Source of the DNA: Silene latifolia
Taxonomy: Eukaryota; Streptophyta; Magnoliopsida; Caryophyllales; Caryophyllaceae
Direction of reading: 5' to 3'
Assembly (NCBI RefSeq): GCF_048544455.1
Contig: NC_133532.1
Location: 13,208,948 to 13,272,947 of the forward strand
Length of the DNA: 64,000 bases
Part shown: positions 11,901-24,844 of the stretch, in pieces
How the letters are laid out: the number at the start of each line of letters is the position of its first letter
Position numbering within the stretch: position 1 is the stretch's first letter
Notes under the pieces: generated by a model
What the model saw: the letters and a program-made list of their open reading frames with translations, nothing else
Told to the model about the DNA's origin: nothing
Database searches by the model: none
Made by a program: the position numbers and the translations under genes

Positions 11901-14900
11901 TCCTTCGTACAAAACACATCAACAAAATCACCTACTAGGCTATTACCTCAAAGGATCTCACAAGGGGGTCGGAGACACACAAACAGGTTGTTATACTTAT
12001 AAATAAATGACTGATAGTGAAAAGTCGGTAACTTCATCGACGAAGTGTCCGAGTGCTACTTTATAATATAAAATGTGCATAAAGTATAGAGACCATTGGG
12101 CACTATTTTGAAGCCAGAGAGTTCCCGAGTCAAGACTCTACTGGAAACATAAAAAAAATCTTATTAATGATCAAGACAAGTTCAAGAAAGTTTGAAAGTG
12201 AAAACCCACAACTTCCTTCAACCCTCAGCCTGAAGCAACAATCATTGTTAAAGCAGTTCAGATAGAGCCAGATATTCTGCTAAAAGATTATCCTATCTTC
12301 TTAGAGCTACATACAAGCGGCCATCCCCATAATCAACAGGTTGCTTACCATGCCAACCATGGTTCATTAACATCATCGAGTACGCTTAAGAAGCACGCCA
12401 GACAAATATGTTCATCAAGATTGGAGCATTGTGACAGTTACTCCAACAAAGTGAAAAAGTAACTGATGTTAAATAAGTCATGTTTAAATCCATTATTTAG
12501 TTATTTACAACAAAAATACCAATAGTGCTTGTCATCTATGTTACTTCAACTCTTCAGTTTTGGGTCCATACCTATCCAATGAGACATATAAGGATATGGG
12601 TAATATGGCCTATGGGTATGGAATCCTTACCCAACACTTCACAAGCAGACAGAGAGGCGTGCATAACAAAAGTTAAGATGAGGAGCACGGTATGTGAAGC
12701 ATAGGATATGATTTTTGATGATTTCTGCCTTATGCGACAACTCAAAATCTAAACATCAATTATTTCATATACTTTTAACTAAATTTGTATTTTGGAAATG
12801 TGTCTCAAAGTTTGAGTCGTGTCTGATACCATATGGTCGTACCCGAGTCTGAGAAACATTATGTCTCATATAATCATCAGAGTGTCATTCCAAAGCTATT
12901 TGCTGTATAGATTTGCTCCATGCACCTGGTAGGACTGTTATTTACAGGGCTAAGTAATAACGGAACTCCAAGATCCTAACTCTTAATGCATACGCGGTAG
13001 CATCATCAACAACATCACCCCAATGCCTTTAAGAGCTCACTCACGTGACGAAATAAGGCACTTGGACACTCGTACGCAACCAGAGAGGCTGTTTCCAGGT
13101 GACAACAACAACAACAACAACATCAGAGCCTTAATCCCAAAATGATTTGGGGTCGGCTAACATGAATCATCCTTTCGAACCGTCCATGGGTGAACGCACA
13201 CCTCAAAATGCGAATAAAAAAAGGGAAGATGAAAAACAAAAAGGAAGAACGAAAATGTAATGGAAAGTCAAGGTAAACTTAGGGGTTTTAAAATCGAATT
13301 CCGTCTTTCTTTTATAAAAACTTAAAATTTAAATCGAGAGAAAAGATTAAAACGATTTTTAAAAACCGAAATAGAGTTAAGGCTTCGGAATGAACCAGGT
13401 AAAATCTATAAGTAAGTGGTTGGTGAAAAAGTGTAATAAAGGAGAGAAAAATAAATAATTTAATTTTTAAATTAAATAAAAAACATTAAATCTGTCAAAA
13501 AAAAAACATCAAATACTAAAAATCCACATGTATCATTTCCCTCCATTGTGCCCTCTCCGTCACCATACTCTCCTCAAGCCCCAGAACTCTCATATCGTGC
13601 TCTATCACTCTCAACCTTGTCTGTCTCGGTCTTCCTCTGCCTCTAGGGACCTTTTTCGTTTCTCCAAGTCTCCGGCCTCCTAACCAAAGGTGCGTCCATA
13701 GGTCTCCTTCTCACATGGCCAAACCATCTTAGTCAATTTCCATCATCTTGTCCTCTATTGGCGCCACTTTTACCTTTTCCCTAATCACCTCATTCCTTAA
13801 CCGATCTTGCCTTGTATGTCCGCACATCCACCTCAACATGCGCATCTCCGCCACACTCATCTTTTGAATGTGACAATGCTTCACGGCCCAACACTCGGAG
13901 CCGTAAAGTAGGGCAGGCCTAATTGTCGTGCGATAAAATTTTCCCTTTAATCTTTGGGGCATATCTTTATCGCATAGAAACCCTGAAGCACTTTTCCATT
14001 TCAACCATCCCGCTTTAATTCTGTGAGCCACATCTCCGTCTAACTCCCCATCTTTTTGAATAATAGACCCTAGATATCTGAAGAAATCCGAACCCTCAAC
14101 AACATTCCCATCGAAAATAATACTCCCCGCCTCTGTCGATCTCAACCCCGCCACCTTAGTCCTTAGTGAACTGACACCTCAAATACTCAGTCTTACTCCT
14201 GCTCAGCCTGAACCCACGAGTCTCTAACCCACGAGTCTCTAAAGTCTGCCTCCACAATTCCAACTTTCTCTCCACCCCCTCTTTTGTCTCATCAATCAAC
14301 ACAATATCATCAGCAAACATCATACACCAAGGGATGTCGTCCTGAATATCCCTTGTCAACTCATCCATAACTATAGCAAAGAGAAAAGGATTAAGTGCGG
14401 AACCTTGATGCACCCCGATGGTAATAGGAAATTCTTCCGTTCTCCCAACATTAGTGCGAACACTTGCACTAGCCTCCTCATACATGTCCTTTATGAGGTC
14501 AATATATTTTCGCGACACACCCTTTCTCGCCAAAGCCCACCAAAGTACTTCTCTTGGTACCCTATCATATGCCTTTTCCAAGTCAATAAAAACCATATGT
14601 AAGTCCTTCTTCTTGTCCCGATGGTATTCCATCAACTGTCTCATGATAAAAATCGCATCCATAGTCGATCTCCCGGGCATAAATCCAAATTGGTTTTCTG
14701 AGATGTCTACACATCTCCTAAGCCTTTGCTCGATAACCCGCTCCCATAACTTCATCGTATGACTCCTAAGCTTAAATCCCCGATAATTGGAACACTCTTG
14801 AACATCACCTTTGTTCTTGTACAAAGGGACAAGAGTGCTTCTCCTCCAAGCCGATGGCATCTTGTTGCTCCTCCAAATCTTGTTGAAGAGCATGGTTACC

Positions 14901-17900
14901 CATTCGATCCCTTTCTCCCCGAAGCACCTCCAGACTTCTATGGGTATACCATCCGGTCCCTCTGCTTTCTTTGACCCCATCTTCCTTAACGCCTTTCTAA
15001 CTTCACTCTTTTGTATTCTACGCACAAATTCCCGATTCACCATGCTTGGTGTTACCTCTACATCCCCAAAACCTTGTTCCTGATGTCCATTGAATAAATT
15101 ATCGAAGTAAGAACTCCATCTAGCCTTTATTTCGTTATCCTGAACGAGAACCTTGTCGTTCATATCTTTCACACACCTAACTCTCCCAATATCTCTCGTC
15201 TTTCGGTCTCTTATGCGAGCCAGTTTCGGTCTCGTCTTGGTTAACCTGTTTCCAGGTGACCCATAAAGAAAAATGGGTTCATGAATTGCATTGGCCAACT
15301 GCTTTTAGCGAGTCATTTTGCTTTATTCAATCCTACTCCAAAAGCAAAGAAGAGCGAGTCTTGGCTCCAACGAAAATGAAAATTAACTCTTAATGAATCA
15401 TTATTAATAAAAAAAACTCATGACAACTTATTGGCATTGTAGTAGTTATGTATAAATCCACAAAAAGAAATGACATCTACGGCCCCGCGATATCAGATTA
15501 TCTGTGCCTCGCGATAGTCATGCACTCATGTGACCATATTCGTTGCTCAAGTCCTATAGACCAACATTCACTGTCGAACCAAGAAATCCGAACTTTCCAA
15601 TTGCTCGTGCGTCATGACCGTTATATTGGTTGCTCCTGCCCCCTCCCCAAACCCCCTTTTCAAACGTCATCTAAGCATCATGGCATCTTCATATTCACGT
15701 ATCTTTACAGGATAGTTCATTAAGAACTTAAAATCAGCAGCACAATGGTAGAAGAACCAAAGATTTACACCAAAGGCCCTCAGCCAAATATGCCCAACTA
15801 AACATCACAATTCATCATATTATTTGAGCAATACCTTGGAAATGTTAATTCTTGAATGAGCACAAAAGCACAAGAATCAACAAGCGGACATGAAAAACAC
15901 CCAATGGATAACTAAGGGATTTGCGGAAAAGATATTAAAGACCTACCATATTGTCATCAAGTGAGTACCACAGACCATTTGAGGTGCGGACAAAGCAATA
16001 GTAGTGACCAGAATGTGCGCTCCAGCCAGCGTGAACCAAAACTCCATAGAGTGTATATGTCAAATCATCCTCCTGAAATGCCAAAAGTACAGTTTGTAAC
16101 CAGTCTCTTTCAGGACCATATTGTAACCAAAGCACGATTTAGTCCGTAAACCCCCCAAAAACAGGACCATAGTGGCCCTCTAAATTTTTAAGGTTTACAA
16201 AGATACTTGTTTTTAAAAGGCCCTCTTATAAAAAGCAGCAAAGGGCCCTTCCACCTACATTTTGCAGGCCAAGCGTTTACAAACACATGATATTGTGCAC
16301 GATCAATTATTAACCCTGCGATAAAAGTATGTTCAATATAGTAGCTTATGTAAAACCAGAGTCATTTTCACAATTTGATGTGTCACAGGCTCACAACACA
16401 AGCTAAAGAAGTGCAATTGTAAGCTCCAGAAGTTAAATTAAAAATTTTGTCCAAGTATGAGGTATGACAAGGGTACTTCTTTAAGTTTACATAGAAACTC
16501 AAAAAAAATTGTTTACAGTTTTGCATTAGCATAAGAATTTGCACATAAAGCAGAAAAGGAGAAACTCGAAGCTCAACAAAGAACATAGAAGTTCAACATG
16601 TTGAACATAAAGCTCAAGAGAACATTTATGAAGCAGCTAGATACAAGGATGTGCAAAAAAAATAAAGCTGCTGAATAAATTTCTCTACAAGCTCAACAAG
16701 ACATGAAACTCAAGAAGTGCATTTGCAAACCAAAGTGCACAAAGTGAAACTGGAATCTCAACTTAGTATTACAAGTATACAGCAACATCAGAGCCTTAAT
16801 CCCAAAATGATTTGGGGTCGGCTGACATGAATCATCCTTTCGAACCGTCCATGGGTGAACGCACGCCTCAAAATGCGAATAAAAAAAGGGAAGGTGAAAA
16901 ACAAAAAGGGAGAACGAAAATGTAATGGAAAGTCAAGGTGAACTTAGGGGTTTTAAAATCGAATTTCGTCTTTCTTTTATAAAAACTTAAAATTTAAATC
17001 GAGAGAAAAGATTAAAACGATTTTTAAAAACCGAAATAGAGTTAGTATTACAAGTATAAACATAAATATTCAATAACTCCTATAAACTCAACAAGTAGGA
17101 AATAAATCTCAAAAATTGCAGCTAAAAGAGCAAGTACAACTAAAAGCTCAATAATGTTCATACAAATACACAAGGTGAAGTTCAACTGATAATTTGGAGG
17201 CAAAATATAAAACCCATAGATCCTCATGAGAGAATTTTCAAGTAGCAAGTAGAATCAAAACCTCTAAGAAGTACAACAAGTACAATCTAATGCACCTACA
17301 ACTTGTGATATGATAGTTACTACTTACTGGGCTACTGGAGCGACCTCAAACCAAGTACACACAAAACCAACAGACCGCAACCTATGTTGCTTAGACTCTT
17401 CAATATTGCCTTGCATACCCGTGTCGGACACTGGACACTCCGACATGGGTAGGACACTTGGACACTTCGTTTTAGACCAAAAACATGCTTTTTTTTTCCC
17501 ATAAAATAGACGAATCCGACACTTGGACACGTAACCGTGTCGGATACTTCTAAGTTCTAACTGAGTCCGAGCAACATAGACCGCAACAGCTATTAAGATT
17601 CATTTAGAACAAACCTAAGTCTATGTTTACTTCATCTAATATCAACTAGTAGACAGCACTTAGGAATTGGGGGCAAATAGAAATCCTCCGAAGACTTAGA
17701 GAAAGGTGAGAGGTAAGTACAAGTGTACAACAGCGCCACATAGTTTATCTCAAATCATGAGGAAATCAATAACACCTCACCCCACAACTTAGTTTAAAAA
17801 GATACGCACCAGAGGGGCAGTGAGGCACTAGCCAAGACGCCTTTGTGCACATAAGACAAGCCACAGCTACCAAGGCACGCTAATATGGAATTTCAATATT

Positions 17901-20900
17901 TTTTTCTTGTAGTTCTTTTATAATGCCATTCTCTTTGGCTCATTATCCCTTGAGTGTACTCTATTATATGTTAGTTAACCATCTTTAAAATTCAAGAAAG
18001 ACCACTTCAAAAGAAATCCCAAAAAAGGAAAATATGGCATAAACATTATCTAAAAAATACAAAATTTGTTTGCAAAAACTGATGCATGAAAAATCTGTCA
18101 TGTATCATAGTTTAATTAGGATTAAGGTATGGATTAAATTTTATCTTCTAGAATTAAAATAAGGTGATTGTGCGTCATTAGAAGTTTAGTAGTTAATAGG
18201 ATAAGGAGTTGAGAATACTAGAGATTAATTAGTTTTCCTACTCCCACATAGATACATAGTTAGGGATTATAACTAGGATTGTTGTATTTCAGTTTTATTC
18301 ATTCAAGTTCTAAGAAATAAAGAAAATTGATTAAAGTTTTGATCCCAATTTAAGGTTTGAATGGTTCTTTTCATATCTCATTTAAAAGTAAGATTGGCGT
18401 CTTAGTTTTAAACACCCATTGGATCGAGATCTCGGCGGATCTTCGACCCAAATATCCCATTGACTAGAAGTCTAGGCGACTTTCAGTCAAATATCCCATC
18501 GAGAACGATCTCGCCCCTTCATGAATCAAGGTTCCGAGTTCGATCTCCATCCACAGCCTTTATCACTTCCGTACTCAGATCAAAAACAGTGTGCCTCATG
18601 TCTATGAGGCACCCGGCCACCCGCCGTCACTTCGCGTCTTGTGCTTTTTCACCTCGTGCACCTCACACCTTTTAAAACTAAGACCTCAAGTGAACTTGAT
18701 ATAATCATAACATCTCAAGCCAGAGAAACAGCACCACAAAAAAAAATAACAAAACATGAAAACAGTGCTTAGACAGCACCAGACTGGAAATCAATAAACC
18801 AAAGATAGGAGTAAACATACGTAGTCTCCAGTAACAAAAGGCTTCAAATTCAATGTAGAGTCAAACTGAACTTTCTTGTCAATCTTTTGCCCAGAAAAAT
18901 ACGATCGAAAACGCTTCAGGTGTACAGTTAGGACATAAGGTGCTTTGGACACCGTAAGCTGTTTGAGCGCCCTAACTTTCTGCTTGCACCTTTCACATTT
19001 GTATTGCTTCTCACCACCGTCTAGTTGCTCTGGGGAAGTGAAATGCTTAAGGGCGTTGCAAAGAGAATCTGCCTTGACTATTTCAAGACTCAGATCTAAA
19101 AACGGATCGAATGTATTAGAACAATACGAACACTGCAAACATTTCACCTACAGAGAGTAGAAGATTATATTAGATAGTTCAAGGTCAACAAATTTGATTA
19201 TGTTAGATAAAGACTATTAAGGTTCAAGGTCAACAAATTTGATGTCTTGAAAATATATTCAGAAATCAAATCTTTACTGCATAGCTGAGGTTAAACAGTT
19301 AATACCAAATTACTAAAAAATAGAACCTGACTCCGTAAGCGACCCCCAAATATACGGTGGACCACACTTTTTTCATAAGCACCAGGTGACTCAGAAGGGA
19401 CTCCTGATGGTAAACAACATTTATGCATGGACTCCAGCAGATGTATCATGTACTCATGTGCATCTTCTTGTCTGGCGTTTCGAAAGTTCCGAGATACACC
19501 TTGATGTGTGGTCAAGGAACAATAACCATTGCAGCTACTTTAGAGCAGATATTACAATGTAGGAGCAAATGAGCAATTACTAATCAAGAGAGCAATGCAG
19601 GGAAGTACCAACTAGGTACTCCTGTCTGAAATTATAGCATACTTTGAAATTGACAAAGTCCAAAGATATCCGATAAAATCTGAAGAACTAAATAATTTAG
19701 TATGGGAAGAACACTAGCATACTTGAAGAAAGTGGGTGCTTATGTTTAGCAATTAAACTAGCCATACAGTAAAAAAAATATGGAGATTTGCCTGAGAAGA
19801 TGACATTAATATACCAGATGATAGGAGTTTAAGACTTGCACATACACCAGCCCACACATATATTTTTAAAATATACGGAATATTCACAAATAATAATATT
19901 AGAAAATTTTATCATAGAAAAAAAAATTATTGGGAAAAAATTATACAGTAAAAAATTATAAAATAAAAAAGAACTTTTCAAAATATGTGAAGAAAAATTA
20001 TATTTCTTTCTGCATGCTATATATGTTCCATAGCTTCAATATTGTTTTGATAAGAATATTATTTTTCGCCAAAATATTTTAAACTAAAAAAAGAAAACTT
20101 TTCGCAGCCAAAATAAAGTATATTATTAGGGTTTTTCAAGTTTTGGCATATTTAAATTGTATCCCAACTTTTTATTTACCATTTTTAAGAATTGCTAGAA
20201 ATATTAGAATAAAAACTCATTATTTACAAAATAAAAACTTTTTTTTTCAAGTATAAGGTATTTTTTTCAATTTTTTATGTTTTTCTTATTTATTTTTTAA
20301 AATTGTTACTTGTGTGTTTTAAATTAGTTTCAAATTATACATTATCTATTTTTTTCGTCTAAATTATCATTTTTTTAATTAAAATAACTTATACTATATT
20401 TTTTCCCTAAATTTAATTATGTTTTAGATAAAATATTTGTTATTCTTTTTATATGATATATTCAATTTCTCAAGAGATTTTGAGTAAGGGGTTGATTTTC
20501 ACTTTTTATGTAAGTTAAGGGGCCTAATCACTCCAATAGTCCAATTGAAACTTAAGAGGTTTAATCTCACGATTAGACCAAAGTGATGGGGTTCAATTAC
20601 TACTTTCACGAATCTCACTCATAAAAAGCAAACACTGAAGTATGTTTTGTCCACAGAACAGAATCCATCCCACATGAAATTTAAAACTTCACCCAAGGCC
20701 ATAACAAGTAGTAGAAATAAAAGTAAAAGCTAAGAGTGAGCATCGTTATCGAGAAATAATTCATCAGCTTTAATTATACAAATGTAAATGTTGTAAAGGA
20801 TACGTCTCAAGTTTGAAACAAGATCTTTTGGCGCTAATATTCTTCCAGACGATTGCAAGGCACGGTTAACATGATTCTGGATGGCACAGAAAGCACAGAA

Positions 20901-23202
20901 ACCAGCAACACGGCCTAGAAAGCAAGAAAAGAAACATCAAACAAAAATATCTCTCTTTTAAAAAAAAACCAAAATGTCAAGTACAACGCATAAATATACA
21001 TCTAGATTACCACACACAAGACATTAAGCACCAAAGAAAGCAGGAAAATCTTGCACAAGATCACTTAAGAGTCCATGTTTGTCCAATTGCTGATTACTTC
21101 TACGAGTTGGAAAAAATGTACAGCAAGTCAGCAACACCATTGCCCTAATACAGCTATTGCTATTTCCATTCTACTTGTCACAGAATTACATCATTCTCTA
21201 ATAACATACACACACAAAGAGCAATTTAAAGCGTCATCCTTCCAGTAACAATAAGCAAGGGACAATCCAACACTGGAACCAAAAAATAGATGACACTTGT
21301 AGATGAACAACACACTGTACAAAATACTACTAGGGTTTTTATCCACTTTGTCCACTTCAGTAGACAACCATATCACACTTCAATAACCAATTACCAATGC
21401 TGACCAAGAATTCTAAGTGAAATGATACGGTAGGGACAATACGGTCCAAGTTCTACCGCTGCAAGACTGTATGGTTGTCAGCGTGGTTTCAGGCTGGTTG
21501 GTTGATCCTTGGTGTGATGTAAGAAACCAACACGTGAAGTCCCACATTGGTGATGGAATAAAAAGTTGCTCACTTTACAAGGCCTAGAGGTTCTCGTCCT
21601 ATTGCAAATTGGTTTTGGGAAAGATGGAGTTCCCTAGGGCTTGTGAAGTGAATACGCTCTTTCCTTTCGAGTAAGGCCAGGCCCATTCCGAATTCCAACA
21701 CCTCAAACCATCTATACTGAAAAGGGTGTATGTCTGAGACTCTGAGGACTAGGTTGCCAATGTTCTTTATATGCAAACTTGAAGTAGTTTCCTAAACCGA
21801 ATCGAACACCAAGATTATGTAACATTGTTGTGGCATCAATTTATAACTAACAACTGGCTAATATCACTACTACTATTACTTCACCATCTCATTTCGTTAA
21901 AAAAACTAAACAGCATGCCACATTGCTACCATACACAAATTTAAACAAGATCCCGTTGTAGCACATGATTACAAATGAACTACAAGCTGCAAAACCCATA
22001 GTCTAGACTTACAACAGCATTCAATAATATAGCTAAAAGTCGGAGGTTAAAGCCAAAGCCACTCACAAGAAGTCTGGTGTTTGCCACTTTGCAAATACCC
22101 GACCAACGGCTCCGTGTAAGTAAGACATTGTATGACTGAGTTAAGAAAACAGGTATTCCCAAGGTTCACCAATCCAGGACCCTACAACACATTTATCCAA
22201 ATGAATTCAGAGGTTATAACTTACAAACTAAACCTGAATTTTCCAAAGATAACTAATTAGCAACAAGAACCGAAGTAACAAAACTAGTGTCACATTTTTC
22301 AGTAATTAATAATTATATTATTGCGTGAGGCGATCCTTTTATTTATGTAAAAAAACTTTAGTAGGAATGAACGAGTGTTTCAGCAATAAAAGGACCTTCT
22401 CACAAGACGGTCTTATTCTATAATCGCAAAATCTTATTTCAGACGTGCAGTTTTCCCGTCTGAAATAACACCGACAAAATGTTACCATTTTTTAAGAGAT
22501 TATAATCATTTAAACTACAAAATCTTATTACTAGAGGTGTCATTTTTACCCTGAAAATAATGGGAAAAATACTGGTAACATGTTACCAGAAAATACAAAC
22601 ATTTTATTGTCAAATGATAACATGTTGTCCGTCTTATTTCAGACCAAAAGCAATGGTCTGAAGCAAGACGCACTGTTCTATAATTCGCACACATTTTTTC
22701 CCAAAAAAGGCGTAATTTTTAGCAAAAAGCTCATACTTCAGGCAGGAAAATTCCAACCATCTAAATAATTTTTCATCAAAATCCAAAAAAACATGGCATT
22801 GACAATCAAACCACAAAAAAATGACAATTATACAGAGGGAGTATGATCATTCGACAAAATGAGCTAATTGACAAACGAAAAGAACATGCGAAAAGGAGGT
22901 AAGCTTACAATACGGCGAAACGGCATTCGAAAGGAGAGAACGGCATCCTCAAAAAAATCAGAAGGTTCCGACTTTCTCGAATTGAAGGAAGAAGAAGGTG
23001 GATTCGAGAAAGGGAATATTGTAAAATTATTGGAAGAATTAGGGTTTAACATTTGGAGCATGGGATTAGGGTTACTGGTATTTGAGAAAAAAGATTCAGG
23101 CTGTCTCGCTAGATGAAACTCGACTTTACGCAACGTTGGCGGCTGTTTTTCGGTAGAATTTTTTGATGCGGCGGCAGAAGCGGCAGCGGCGGCGGCAGAC
23201 AT
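8959..23202 (-). CDS. UBP23-like: Ubiquitin carboxyl-terminal hydrolase (USP/C19 family, UBP23-like), 11 exons
   Basis: Exons in transcription order: 23202-22909, 22181-22067, 20914-20804, 19499-19327, 19147-18821, 16072-15947, 11589-11038, 10922-10848, 10743-10212, 9828-9738, 9115-8959. All introns are GT-AG, every junction keeps phase, and the sum is 2553 nt (850 codons plus stop), close to the usual UBP23 length. The enzyme removes ubiquitin from proteins. The Cys box [10 protein letters not shown] is in exon 2 (Cys about residue 109). Exon 4 has the QEDAHEYM motif. Exon 5 has two CxxC pairs of the zinc-binding fingers. Exon 6 has the His box [12 protein letters not shown] (His about 363) and the LDD motif. 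The lysine-rich tail ends [11 protein letters not shown]...PFRI. All catalytic residues are present, so it looks functional. Introns 5 and 6 (2.7 and 4.4 kb) are swollen by a MITE and RTE LINE copies. Exon 9 could begin at 10734 instead, also in frame. Transcript data would settle the UTRs. Confidence 0.88.
13104..15245 (-). mobile_element. RTE-clade LINE, 5'-truncated, in intron 6 of the ubiquitin protease gene
   Basis: The insertion is bounded by the 15-bp direct repeat ctgtttccaggtgac at 13089-13103 and 15246-15260, an exact target-site duplication. The 3' end (low coordinates) finishes in a (TTG)n tail typical of RTE elements. It is in sense orientation to the host gene. The 5' part, including the endonuclease domain, is missing. 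Two shorter copies of the same 3' end occur at 6498-6576 and 16780-17041. Confidence 0.93.
13729..15245 (-). pseudogene. RTE-type reverse transcriptase, truncated and frameshifted
   Basis: The first frame (about 15245-14156) covers the fingers and palm of a non-LTR reverse transcriptase. The motifs appear in order: [49 protein letters not shown] and the catalytic FADDIVL. A stop at 14158-14156 follows CQFTKD. The frame shifted by one base (13729-14154) continues with [32 protein letters not shown] and [12 protein letters not shown], the characteristic RTE C-terminal region. The open frame extends upstream of the insertion point into intron sequence, so its first residues are not element-derived. 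The N-terminal endonuclease is absent, so the copy cannot move on its own. Confidence 0.92.
16780..17041 (-). mobile_element. RTE LINE 3' fragment with 17-bp TSD, intron 5
   Basis: The 262-bp segment is nearly identical to the 3' UTR of the RTE copy at 13104-15245 and carries only a very short tail. The direct repeat ttagtattacaagtata lies at 16763-16779 and 17042-17058. It holds only non-coding 3' UTR. Confidence 0.92.
17382..17579. mobile_element. hAT-type MITE, intron 5
   Basis: Terminal inverted repeats are CTATGTTGCTTAGACTC on the left and the inverse of CTATGTTGCTCGGACTC on the right, a widespread dicot MITE end. The 8-bp duplication accgcaac flanks it at 17374-17381 and 17580-17587, as expected for hAT elements. 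Inside are gtgtcgga and ggacac repeats. It does not code for protein. Confidence 0.88.
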
Positions 23203-23565
23203 GGATTCCGGTGAGGTGCTAACCTTAGGGTTTAGTCCGAATTTTATGATGTTGAAATGTTATGGCGTAGAGTATAGATGTGACGGTGGCGGCGGTGGCG
23301 GTGGCGGCGGCGAGAAAAGTGGGAGTGAGAAATGGTTTAAATCTCCGGTTCTGTTGTTTAATTCTCCGGAGGGATGACTGTAGACCTGGCCCACTGGCGA
23401 ATAGGTCGTTGAGTCGGTTGTAAATTTGTAATCTTGTAAACTTGTATGGTCGAATCAGTTTGGGTTGAATCATTTCAGAATTTGGGTTTGTTTTACATTT
23501 TTCCCGGATTGATCTGGATTAGTGGGTGTTTTCGAGATTGGGGTGATTGTGAGTCAAATTAGTTT

Positions 23566-24171
23566 TGTTCCGGGCGTGATTAGGAAGCAGTATAGAAAAG
23601 ATGCTTACTTGAGCCATTGAATGATGTCTTGAGTTGGATTCTCCTTTGGTCTTAATCGTTCCTCCGGGCCTCTCGCAACAATGAACGGGAAGGGGCTTGG
23701 CTTTGTGCCAAGCGTACTCACTCCGACGCTCAAGTCGGTAAACTTAAAGGATAAGTTGCTACTTGGTGAATGTGTATTGTAGAGAGATAAGGAAGATATT
23801 CTGCAGGATGAATAGTATATTTAGGTTTTGTTGTGTATTCGTTGGATCCTTTCCTCAATGAAGGTTGAGGAGTATTTATAGGCTTTTACCTTTTGTCACG
23901 TAGTGGCCAAGTGGCCAAGTGGCTAGCAGGTGGAAAGACCGATCTACCCCTCTACCGAGGTTTCTATGGCGGCAGGCGGGCCCTGTTGACTCACCGAGGG
24001 GTCTTGGATATGAGTACGCGGGTATGTGTCCCATTTGTCGGTTGTCATCGAGACCAGTGACAGCCGATGGGTCGCATCGGCTAGGGTGCATAAGTCGTTG
24101 ACTTCTTTGTGGATGTCTTTGACCTTGCTCAATATGTTGACTTGGTCAGCGGTGCGGAATATGCCCCATCA
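23566..24171 (-). repeat. 3' LTR of copy A
   Basis: 606 bp, ending in the inverse of TGATGGGGCATAT at the element-internal side. It differs from the 5' LTR near 23580-23620, where the sequence diverges for about 40 bp. A purine-rich tract (inverse of ttgccccccgtag) adjoins it at 24172-24186. Confidence 0.9.
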
Positions 24172-24674
24172 ATTTGCCCCCCGTAGTCATGCCGTGGTAT
24201 GGGCTCCGATGTACGTTTGAGCGTATATTCTGCGTAAGTAATTTGCGGAAAATTTCTGCATCGGCTTCTTCTGCGGCGGCTTCTTTTATCTCGGCGTGGT
24301 TCTTGTTAGGCCGTACCATATCCCCCCTCCACATGGATGCGTGAAGGGCATCCGATGTGGAAAAAAAGTGATTGTTGGCCGAGACCAGGATTGAGTGTGC
24401 CGGTTGTTTTTGATTGCCCCGTACCGACGCTATTTTAGCTTGGTTGATCATATGGCGGCGGAGAACAGATGCTTGGGAATTTGTTGAGGAAGGTGAATAG
24501 GCGGAGAGATATGAATAGGCGTGTTGAAGACGCTTGGTCGCTGTTGCATTGATTGACGTTCAACTGTTGCAACGATTGACATCCCGTGGTTGCATGTCCG
24601 ACACGTGTCTGCACGCTGATTGGTTGACGCTTCATGGGATGTTCTCTGATTGGTCCTTCTTCATGGGCTTTTCC

Positions 24675-24684
24675 CTATAAATAG
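24675..24684 (+). promoter_or_regulatory. TATA box for the antisense gene of copy A
   Basis: CTATAAATAG inside the palindrome ccctataaataggg, about 160-170 bp upstream of the antisense gene start. The same site occurs in copy B. A CT-rich leader follows, as in plant pol II promoters. Confidence 0.55.
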
Positions 24685-24844
24685 GGCAGTTATCCCGTGA
24701 AATTGGTCACCAATTTCATTCTCCAAAATTTCTCTCTAAACTTTCAAGGGTTTTCTTTGTCTTCTAATTCTCGAGTTGCTACTCGTGAGTGTTTTCTTTA
24801 AGGTAAACAAACAAACTTTCCATTTCTTAACTTTGTAAGTCTTT

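Noticed and set aside
21530-21790. Possible LTR or SINE remnant with agtcccacattggtga
   Set aside because: The phrase is common in plant repeats, but no partner end or duplication was found.
22390-22860. Stowaway-like MITE ending acagagggagta in intron 1 of the ubiquitin protease gene
   Set aside because: Only one end is recognisable, and no TA duplication or matching inverted end was found.
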